In this document: piece after piece, positions 8,128 through 14,338 of the stretch | How the letters are laid out: every line of letters begins with the position of its first letter | How positions within the stretch are numbered: position 1 is the first letter of the stretch | Assembly: GCA_002293585.1 (NCBI GenBank) | Contig: DBDM01000144.1 | Location: 13,947-28,284, forward strand | Length of the DNA: 14,338 bases | Origin: Bacteroidales bacterium UBA932 | Lineage (GTDB): Bacteria > Bacteroidota > Bacteroidia > Bacteroidales > UBA932 | Reading direction: 5' to 3' | Program-made: the position numbers and the translations under genes | The notes under the pieces: generated by a model | Seen by the model: the letters and a program-made list of their open reading frames with translations, nothing else | Databases searched by the model: none | Told to the model about the DNA's origin: nothing

Positions 8128-9054
8128 ATGATGGATATAAAGTTACTGAACAAAAAAGTGCTCGTAGGCTTGATAAGCCACAACCGGTTAGACTTTACAT
8201 TACTGGCTTTAGAGACGCTGCAGAACACCCGCCTCCCCTTCGATTTACTGATCATTGACAATGGTTCGGAAAGGCCGGCAAAACAACAATTGAGCGAATG
8301 GGCACTAGCACACAGCGTCCGTTTCATATCCATTGAAAACAGAAATTGTAATGGCGCGCGCGATATGATCAACCATTACGGCCTGTCGTACGATTATGTT
8401 ATTTATGTAGATAACGACGTGATCATGCCGGAGCAATGGCTGGAGTCGCTACTCGGCTATGCCGAAGGAACAAAGGCCGGACTGCTGGGCGTGTCGCAAT
8501 CCGACTTCGGCAGCAATGAAACATTTTTCGGGAATTTCAATGTTGACGGTTCGTTCATTGTATTCAACGAACACAAACACCAGGTGGAAAAGCCCGAACA
8601 AGTAGACTGGGTAACCGGGCACTGCCTGACGGTGCGCGGCGATTTTTTAAGAACGATATGGGAGCAATACCGCTTGTGGGAACGGAGGCTGATGTTCCCG
8701 ATTGACTTGGATGATATTGACCTGATGATGATGGCCAAAGCCTTAAACATTCCTGTATATGTGGCGCCGGTAGTGGTTCCCCAGAACCGCCAATTTAAAG
8801 ACGTTTCCGAATCAAACGCCTACAACGCCGCCCGGAACGATTTTCACAACTATGCGCTGTCGAGCGTGTCATTTTGGGAATGCTGGCACTACAATCCCTT
8901 GCTGAACTGGAATAAAGGATACACCGGCAATGCCAACAAGCCGGGAAAAATATATGACGCCACATTGCTGTCAAAATTTAAACACTTAGTAGAGATGTTG
9001 AAAACAAAGGATCCGGAAATATATGAGAACTTTCAGAAAAAATTAAACCAGTGA
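8128..9054 (+). CDS. GT-A fold glycosyltransferase, family 2-like
   Basis: This 308-residue protein opens with a GT-A pattern: VGLISHNR near the N-terminus for nucleotide binding, LLIIDNGS, and YVDNDV with the metal-binding D95-N96-D97. A later GHCLTVRGDF segment and an acidic FPIDLDDIDL segment occupy the place of the usual catalytic ED motif of GT2 enzymes. There is no membrane helix, so it probably acts on the cytoplasmic face, transferring a sugar from a nucleotide donor onto a growing glycan. Donor and acceptor are unknown. Translation could start at either of two adjacent ATGs (8128 or 8131). Its stop overlaps the next start (ATGA), suggesting translational coupling with the GH53-like gene. 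Confidence 0.88.
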   Translation: MMDIKLLNKKVLVGLISHNRLDFTLLALETLQNTRLPFDLLIIDNGSERPAKQQLSEWALAHSVRFISIENRNCNGARDMINHYGLSYDYVIYVDNDVIMPEQWLESLLGYAEGTKAGLLGVSQSDFGSNETFFGNFNVDGSFIVFNEHKHQVEKPEQVDWVTGHCLTVRGDFLRTIWEQYRLWERRLMFPIDLDDIDLMMMAKALNIPVYVAPVVVPQNRQFKDVSESNAYNAARNDFHNYALSSVSFWECWHYNPLLNWNKGYTGNANKPGKIYDATLLSKFKHLVEMLKTKDPEIYENFQKKLNQ

Positions 9055-10022
9055 TGAAACTACAGGCAGACGCAACCACTTATTTGTTGGACAGCCCCGC
9101 CCCGTTTTATGTGAACGGGAATATGCTTGGCCTCGCAGAGGTGCTGGACAGAGCAACTATTGACTGCCTGCGTGTAAGTTTTTTCGCCCCCAATTCACCC
9201 CTGCTACCCGTTCAGCGCACACTGGATTTGTTCGGCCAGGCAGGCATGCAACAAAAAAGCCTGTATCTGTGCGTTCATTGCAGCGACACCTGGGCAGACC
9301 CTTCGCATCAGGACATTCCTGCATCGTGGAATTTCTCTAACATCAAACAACTGAAAAGCTGCTTTATTGATTATTTAATCTCTATTTTCGAAGCTGTACA
9401 ATCCACCAACATCAATGTGCGGTATGTGCAGGTGGGCAATGAAATATCCAACGGCCTGCTGTGGCCCTATCTGAGCAGTCCCTACGAATATGTTGACTTT
9501 ATCAAAACAGCGCACTACCTGTGCCGGCAATATTTTCCGTCCGCCCGGATCGTGTTACACACCGACCTCAGCTACTCGGCCGAAAAGGCCTGCGAGTGGT
9601 ATGCCTTAATGGAGAAGCGGAAAGTGGACTACGACCTGGTAGGATTGTCCTACTATCCCGTATGGCATGGTCCCCTGAAGCAATTGAAAAAAACAGTAAC
9701 AGACGTTGCACAATTAACCGGCAAAAAAATAATCCTGTGCGAAATAGGCTACATGCACACCGAACAAAAAACATCGGCATGGTTCGGCCACTGGAAATGC
9801 GATGATATACCCTACTCCCCCGAAGGGCAACAAGCGTATCTGAAGCATTTTTCCACCTTTATACAACATCATATCCGCCCCTGCTTACACCCCGAAATGT
9901 TTTACTGGGGCATGTGTTCCTACAACAACGAAGAGCATTACCCCGTTGCCCTGTTTGACCCGCACGGCCATGCCCTGCCTGCTTTTTACGATATAAACCG
10001 AGGCGTATGGGAACAGCAATAA
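9051..10022 (+). CDS. Leaderless GH53-like (endo-beta-1,4-galactanase fold) protein
   Basis: This 323-residue protein matches GH53 arabinogalactan endo-1,4-beta-galactanases in order: RVSFFAPNSP, SDTWADP (78-84), VQVGNEISNGLLWP with the predicted acid/base E131, VGLSYYPVWHG, and CEIGYMH with the predicted nucleophile E231. Both catalytic glutamates are present. Differences from what I recall as canonical include CVHCSDTWADP in place of the aromatic/Asp-rich DFHYSDTWADP, and CEIGYMH in place of the usual ETAYPW-type sequence. These could change substrate choice. There is no signal peptide, unlike secreted galactanases, so it should be cytoplasmic. The ATGA overlap with the glycosyltransferase (or a start at the second ATG, 9054) and its place amid biosynthetic genes suggest editing or trimming of a glycan intermediate, or a transglycosidase, rather than nutrient breakdown. 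Family confidence is good; function is inference. Confidence 0.85.
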   Translation: MMKLQADATTYLLDSPAPFYVNGNMLGLAEVLDRATIDCLRVSFFAPNSPLLPVQRTLDLFGQAGMQQKSLYLCVHCSDTWADPSHQDIPASWNFSNIKQLKSCFIDYLISIFEAVQSTNINVRYVQVGNEISNGLLWPYLSSPYEYVDFIKTAHYLCRQYFPSARIVLHTDLSYSAEKACEWYALMEKRKVDYDLVGLSYYPVWHGPLKQLKKTVTDVAQLTGKKIILCEIGYMHTEQKTSAWFGHWKCDDIPYSPEGQQAYLKHFSTFIQHHIRPCLHPEMFYWGMCSYNNEEHYPVALFDPHGHALPAFYDINRGVWEQQ

Positions 10023-10921
10023 AACATATTCCCCTGTCCGGCAAATTATGGATGTTGCGGAGAAGAATAAAAAACAAAAGTTTTAATCTCCGGCGATATA
10101 TCTATGAATGGTGCAGGAAAACACTATACCGGCTGCAACATCCGCGAGAAGCAAAACAAACCCGTGATTCCATTTATCTGATATACACCATGGGGAAAGT
10201 CGCCTCCATGTCGGTGTTGGACGCTGTGACCGGGCGGTTGCCCCATGTGCCTGTATTTGCCATGCACTATTTAAGCGAGGCCAACCTGCGACGGCAAGAA
10301 GAACAATTGGGCAACAGCGCCCACTGGGACAATCAGCTGTACCGAAAAATACACACGTTGCATGCCCGGAAAATACGAAACTGTATCGCCAAACATCCGC
10401 AGAATCACATCAGAATTATAACACTGGTGCGGGAGCCCTTAAACCAAATCATTTCACAGATATTCCAGCAACTCAACCTGCACGACATTGAATCGCTGAA
10501 AAGAATGACGGCAGGCAACCGGCAGGTTGATTATGACTATCCGGCCAACTGGTGCTGCAACGAATTAGCCGCCTTTTCGGGCATTGACATACTGAACGAG
10601 CCGTTTAATCCGCACAAAGGGTACGCCATATACCACAAGGACAATTTTTCGGTATTGGTGATCCGTTTTGAAGATATCAACCGTGTATTTCAGGAAGCGA
10701 TGAGCAGCTATTCAGGCGTAGGCCGATGGCTGCTGAGAGAAAAAAACAAAGCCGAGAACAAGCAATACGCCAATGAGTACAAGGCGTTCAAACGCGAATT
10801 AGAAATTGAGTCTGCCGTATTGGACAAAGTATATTCATCACCGTTCGTACAACATTTTTATACGGAAGAAGAAATACAAAGGTTCAGGGAAAAATGGGAA
10901 AAATTAAACATCAACACATGA
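10007..10921 (+). CDS. PAPS-dependent sulfotransferase-like protein, capsular polysaccharide (NKWYS) type
   Basis: The 304-residue protein has a P-loop-like 5'-phosphosulfate-binding segment YTMGKVASMS (60-69), an AMHYLS segment with a candidate catalytic base H87, and TLVREPLNQIIS (139-150). R142 and S150 are eight residues apart, as in the 3'-phosphate site of known sulfotransferases. The C-terminal half, with SGIDILNEPF (191-200), KGYAIY and VLVIRFEDIN, resembles the protein family named 'putative capsular polysaccharide synthesis protein'. Expected reaction: sulfate transfer from PAPS to a glycan hydroxyl in the cytoplasm. PAPS-making genes lie two genes downstream, which strongly supports this. 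The start at 10007 overlaps the previous gene by 16 bp; an in-frame ATG at 10052 (residue 16) would avoid the overlap and is also possible. The basic N-terminal stretch (RRRIKNK) is unexplained. Confidence 0.82.
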   Translation: MGTAIKHIPLSGKLWMLRRRIKNKSFNLRRYIYEWCRKTLYRLQHPREAKQTRDSIYLIYTMGKVASMSVLDAVTGRLPHVPVFAMHYLSEANLRRQEEQLGNSAHWDNQLYRKIHTLHARKIRNCIAKHPQNHIRIITLVREPLNQIISQIFQQLNLHDIESLKRMTAGNRQVDYDYPANWCCNELAAFSGIDILNEPFNPHKGYAIYHKDNFSVLVIRFEDINRVFQEAMSSYSGVGRWLLREKNKAENKQYANEYKAFKRELEIESAVLDKVYSSPFVQHFYTEEEIQRFREKWEKLNINT

Positions 10922-11802
10922 TACACAAGAAAACAATTACCGGTATATGGATAGCGTGCCTGCTAATTGCGGCCATAGTGGCCGTACTGTCCGCCAACTC
11001 CACGTTTTCCTCATTCGCCATTCCGGAATGGGCGATTATTATATTTCTTGTTGTCATATCCGCTTTTTGCGAATATATCGACAGTTCATTGGGCATGGGC
11101 TACGGCACCACGCTGACGCCGCTATTACTCACCTTCGGCGTATTGCGGCAGGATATTGTTCCGGCCATACTGTTGTCGGAACTGCTGACCGGCTTTTCTT
11201 CCGGCATCGCCCACCACCGCGAAGGCAATGTCAATTTAATCAAGAACAAAAACATCAGAACGGCGCTCTATTATTTGGCCATACCATCGGTCATCGGCGT
11301 AGCGATAGCCACCTTTTTGGGAACGCAACTCCCATCCCAGGGGCAAAATTACATCAACCTATACATCGCCGTGATGATTATATGTATCGGTATTTACATT
11401 ATCTACAGCCATTTTTTCGGCAAAAAATCCAAACAGTCGTTAAGCCGGATAAAATTATTGATTTTGGGCACCGTTGCAGCCTTTAACAAAGGGCTGTCCG
11501 GCGGCGGCTACGGTCCCTTAATGACCGGCGGGCAATTAACCGCCGGGATCAAAGAAAAGGAAGCTATCGTCATCACCTCCATCTGCGAATGCTTTACCTG
11601 CCTGATCGGGCTCATCGCATTTTTCCTGCTGGGCGGAAAACTAAACTGGTTTTATGTAATTCCGCTTTGTTTCGGTTCCATGCTATCGGTGATACCTGCT
11701 GCAAAAACCGTCAGAATTCTACCGGACGGCTTTCTTCAAAAAGCCATAGGCTGGGCGACTTTGCTGTTGGGCTTGTTAGTACTGTATAAAATGCTCCGTT
11801 AA
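10918..11802 (+). CDS. TauE/SafE-family membrane permease, probable sulfur-oxyanion transporter
   Basis: A 294-residue, highly hydrophobic protein with about eight membrane helices. Two related glycine motifs, LGMGYG (58-63) and SGGGYGP (194-200), each next to a Thr/Pro-rich helix, mark the two inverted halves of the TauE/SafE fold. Members export or import sulfite, sulfoacetate and similar anions, and some are found beside sulfate-assimilation genes. Here it lies between a sulfotransferase and cysD with no gap beyond 10 bp, so sulfate uptake or removal of a sulfur by-product are both plausible; direction cannot be told. I chose the ATG at 10918 because it forms an ATGA overlap with the previous stop, like the upstream junction at 9051; an in-frame ATG at 10894 would add eight polar residues. 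Confidence 0.85.
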   Translation: MIHKKTITGIWIACLLIAAIVAVLSANSTFSSFAIPEWAIIIFLVVISAFCEYIDSSLGMGYGTTLTPLLLTFGVLRQDIVPAILLSELLTGFSSGIAHHREGNVNLIKNKNIRTALYYLAIPSVIGVAIATFLGTQLPSQGQNYINLYIAVMIICIGIYIIYSHFFGKKSKQSLSRIKLLILGTVAAFNKGLSGGGYGPLMTGGQLTAGIKEKEAIVITSICECFTCLIGLIAFFLLGGKLNWFYVIPLCFGSMLSVIPAAKTVRILPDGFLQKAIGWATLLLGLLVLYKMLR

Positions 11803-11811
11803 GTGTTCATC

Positions 11812-12717
11812 ATGGATTATACAATCACACATCTGAAACAATTAGAAGCGGAATCCATCCACATTCTAAGGGAGGTTGCAGCAACATTCGAGCGACCGGT
11901 GATGTTATATTCCATCGGCAAAGATTCGTCGGTCATGCTTCGGTTGGCACAAAAAGCTTTCTATCCCGACAAGATACCTTTCCCGCTGATGCACGTGGAC
12001 ACGTTGTGGAAATTCAGCGAGATGATTGATTTTCGCGAAAAAATGAAAGCAGCAACCGGTATTGATTTAATTGTTTTCACCAATCCCGACGGCATTGCGC
12101 AACAAATTAACCCTTTCGACCACGGATCGGAAGTACACACGCGCATCATGAAAACCGACGCGCTGAAAATGGCATTAAACAAGTATCATTTCGATGCTGC
12201 TTTCGGCGGAGCGCGGCGGGATGAAGAGAAATCGAGGGCGAAAGAACGTATTTTCAGTTTCAGGGATGAATTCCATCAATGGAATCCCAAAAGCCAGCGG
12301 CCGGAATTGTGGAATCTCTACAACACCGGGATTAAGAAAGGTGAATCCATCCGGGTTTTTCCCCTTTCCAACTGGACGGAATTAGACATTTGGCGCTATA
12401 TTCAAATAGAAGCTATTCCCATTGTGCCGCTGTATTACGCCAAGGAACGACCTGTGGTGGAGCGTGACGGCATGCTGATCTTAGCCGATGACGAGCGGAT
12501 GAAACTGCTGCCCGGTGAAAAACCGGTAATGCGGAAAGTGCGTTTCCGCACCCTGGGCTGCTACCCGCTCACCGGTGCCATCGCGTCAGACGCCGAAACA
12601 ATTGATGAAATTGTGCGGGAAATGTTACTCGTGAACACTTCGGAGCGGCAAGGACGGGCTATTGATTTTGACGCACAGTCAAGTATGGAAGAAAAAAAGC
12701 GTGACGGTTATTTTTAA
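11812..12717 (+). CDS. cysD: Sulfate adenylyltransferase subunit 2 (CysD/NodP)
   Basis: The 301-residue product matches the usual CysD length. It has the PP-loop YSIGKDSS (33-40) used to bind ATP, and the typical [25 protein letters not shown] and [12 protein letters not shown] blocks. With CysN it catalyses sulfate + ATP to adenosine 5'-phosphosulfate and pyrophosphate, driven by GTP hydrolysis, in the cytoplasm. An upstream in-frame GTG at 11803 would add three residues, but the ATG at 11812 gives the normal N-terminus and a 9-bp gap to the permease gene. CysN follows 19 bp downstream. Its position behind a sulfotransferase suggests PAPS supply for sulfation; a role in cysteine synthesis cannot be excluded because genes to the right are unseen. 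Confidence 0.97.
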   Translation: MDYTITHLKQLEAESIHILREVAATFERPVMLYSIGKDSSVMLRLAQKAFYPDKIPFPLMHVDTLWKFSEMIDFREKMKAATGIDLIVFTNPDGIAQQINPFDHGSEVHTRIMKTDALKMALNKYHFDAAFGGARRDEEKSRAKERIFSFRDEFHQWNPKSQRPELWNLYNTGIKKGESIRVFPLSNWTELDIWRYIQIEAIPIVPLYYAKERPVVERDGMLILADDERMKLLPGEKPVMRKVRFRTLGCYPLTGAIASDAETIDEIVREMLLVNTSERQGRAIDFDAQSSMEEKKRDGYF

Positions 12718-12736
12718 ACGTTGAATATTTATAAAC

Positions 12737-14338
12737 ATGGCTGGAAAAGATGATTATATTGTTCGGGAAAAGGAGCTGATCAACCAAGACCTGCAGAGCT
12801 ACCTGAAACGGCATGAACGGAAAGAAATGTTGCGTTTCCTGGTGGCCGGCAACGTCGATGACGGAAAATCAACCTTAATCGGCCGCCTGCTGTACGATTC
12901 CCGGCTGATTTACCAGGATCATTTAGCGGCCATATACAAGGATTCCAAAACCTTTAACACTACCGGTAACGACATAGATTTATCACTGCTCACCGACGGA
13001 CTGAAGGCGGAGCGGGAACAGGGCATCACCATTGATGTAGCGTACCGATATTTCTCGACGGAAAAACGAAGCTACATTATTTGTGACGCACCCGGACACG
13101 AACAATATACCCGCAACATGGCCACCGGAGCATCGCACTGCGACTTGGCGCTGATGCTTGTGGATGCGCAAAACGGCATCAAAGACCAGACCCGCAGGCA
13201 CAGTCTCATTGCCACGCTCATGGGCATCCGCAACATTGTAGTAGTGGTTAACAAAATGGATTTGACCAATTACGATGAATCGGTGTTTAATGCCATTCGC
13301 TATGAGTACCTGAAATTTTCCGGGAAATTCACTATCGACTCGCTACACTTCATTCCCATATCGGCTTTGGCGGGCGACAATGTGGTTACGCCAAGCCCCA
13401 ATATGAAGTGGTATGCCGGCGGCTCGCTGCTCAATTACCTTGAAAATATCCCGACGGTCAATCACCAAAACCTGATTGATTTTCGTTTTCCTGTTCAATA
13501 TGTTATCCGCCCCAATGCCGAATTCAGGGGGTATGCGGGCAATATCGCTTCGGGCATTGTGCGCCCCGGAGAGGAAATTATTGTGTTCCCTTCGCGCCAA
13601 CGTACAAAAGTAAAAACCATTGAATCCTTTGACGGAAAACTATCCGAAGCCTTTGCACCGCTGCCTGTGGTGATGACTACAGAAGATGAACTGGATATTT
13701 CGCGAGGCTCGGTACTGGCCAAGCCCAACAATGTGCCGCAGACAGCCAATTCCATAGAAGCTATGGTGGTTTGGATGGATGACCAACCCATACAGTTGCA
13801 TACGGAGTATATATTAAAATCCAACACCCAGCAGGTACCCGCACGTGTCAAAGCCATCCGGTATAAATACGATGTAAACAAACTATCGCGCATTCCAGCC
13901 GATACGTATCACATGAACGACGTAGGCAGGGTGCAGATAACACTGCTCCGCCCGCTGATATTCGACCCATTTGAACGAAACAGGGCAATGGGGTCTTTTA
14001 TTTTGATTGACCGCAACACCAACCAAACCAGCGGCGGAGGAATTATACTCAATCAAATGATTGATGAAGAAAAATTGCCCAAAAGTCAATATGTATATAA
14101 AGAAACCAGCGGGGTTGAAGCCAAAAAAAGGTTTGCCATGCTGGGCCACAACCCGCTAACGGTGTGGCTAACCGGGTTGAGCGGGTCGGGTAAATCAACC
14201 ATTGCCAAAATTATTGAGCAAAAATTAGTGGAGCAGCACGTGAATACTTGCATTCTGGATGGCGATAACCTGCGGCACGGCTTGTGTTCCGACCTGGGCT
14301 TTTCGGCAGAAGACAGAAGCGAGAATATACGGCGGGGG
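12737..14338 (+). CDS. cysNC: Bifunctional sulfate adenylyltransferase GTPase subunit / APS kinase (CysN-CysC, NodQ type), partial
   Basis: The frame is open from the ATG at 12737 through 534 codons to the window edge. The N-terminal translation-factor-type GTPase has G1 GNVDDGKS (38-45), G3 DAPGH (117-121) and G4 NKMD (172-175), followed by beta-barrel domains to about residue 440. After a short linker, residues about 470 onward are an APS kinase with P-loop GLSGSGKS (480-487) and DGDNLRHGL, then the start of the GFSAEDR-type block where the window cuts. The fusion makes both APS (with CysD) and PAPS. Roughly 100 residues should be missing compared with a normal NodQ/CysNC of about 630-640. 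The fused form suits a pathway whose end product is PAPS. Gene order cysD-cysNC and the 19-bp gap indicate one transcript. Confidence 0.96.
   Translation, partial: MAGKDDYIVREKELINQDLQSYLKRHERKEMLRFLVAGNVDDGKSTLIGRLLYDSRLIYQDHLAAIYKDSKTFNTTGNDIDLSLLTDGLKAEREQGITIDVAYRYFSTEKRSYIICDAPGHEQYTRNMATGASHCDLALMLVDAQNGIKDQTRRHSLIATLMGIRNIVVVVNKMDLTNYDESVFNAIRYEYLKFSGKFTIDSLHFIPISALAGDNVVTPSPNMKWYAGGSLLNYLENIPTVNHQNLIDFRFPVQYVIRPNAEFRGYAGNIASGIVRPGEEIIVFPSRQRTKVKTIESFDGKLSEAFAPLPVVMTTEDELDISRGSVLAKPNNVPQTANSIEAMVVWMDDQPIQLHTEYILKSNTQQVPARVKAIRYKYDVNKLSRIPADTYHMNDVGRVQITLLRPLIFDPFERNRAMGSFILIDRNTNQTSGGGIILNQMIDEEKLPKSQYVYKETSGVEAKKRFAMLGHNPLTVWLTGLSGSGKSTIAKIIEQKLVEQHVNTCILDGDNLRHGLCSDLGFSAEDRSENIRRG

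Noticed and set aside
10894..10920. Upstream ATG at 10894 as the permease start
   Set aside because: It would give a 28-bp overlap and eight extra polar residues; the ATGA junction at 10918 matches the style of the upstream junction at 9051 in the operon.

Overview
The window most likely comes from a member of the Bacteroidota. The two clearest promoters carry the phylum's TAnnTTTG -7 box (TATCTTTG at 4113-4120 and 6458-6465), most starts lack a strong Shine-Dalgarno sequence, and gene content and gene packing fit. The genus cannot be told from the sequence. Almost every base is coding; the only gaps over 100 bp are 4013-4179 and 6326-6495. No RNA gene, insertion sequence, CRISPR array or convincing terminator was seen.

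Left block (1 to about 6325) looks like signalling or stress machinery. On the minus strand a 325-residue protein with four zinc ribbons (3035-4012) is followed 39 bp later by a very large eukaryotic-like Ser/Thr kinase (2995 leftwards, running off the window). The kinase has six N-terminal T-x-R-P repeats, a complete kinase domain, a long middle region and C-terminal membrane helices. Divergently, from 4180, lie a CbbX/SpoVK-type AAA+ ATPase with an acidic, probably beta-rich N-terminal half and a small unrecognised protein (6002-6325). The shared 167-bp intergenic region suggests the two arms are regulated together, but no biochemical link is shown.

Right block (6496 to the right edge) is a tightly packed plus-strand operon behind its own -7 box. 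In order it encodes a NodU/CmcH/TobZ-type O-carbamoyltransferase, a GT-A glycosyltransferase, a leaderless GH53-like (endo-galactanase fold) protein, a PAPS-dependent sulfotransferase-like protein of the capsular polysaccharide (NKWYS) type, a TauE/SafE membrane permease, CysD, and a CysN-CysC fusion cut by the window edge. Three consecutive junctions overlap and the other gaps are 3 to 19 bp (counting from the preferred starts).

The simplest reading of the right block is a self-contained glycan-decoration cassette. CysD/CysNC make PAPS from sulfate that the permease may help supply or balance, the sulfotransferase uses PAPS, the carbamoyltransferase adds a carbamoyl group, and the glycosyltransferase and GH53-like protein act on the sugar acceptor. 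The enzyme set parallels the rhizobial Nod-factor tailoring set NodU, NodH, NodP and NodQ, but in a bacterium that shows no other nod gene here. The acceptor glycan is unknown.
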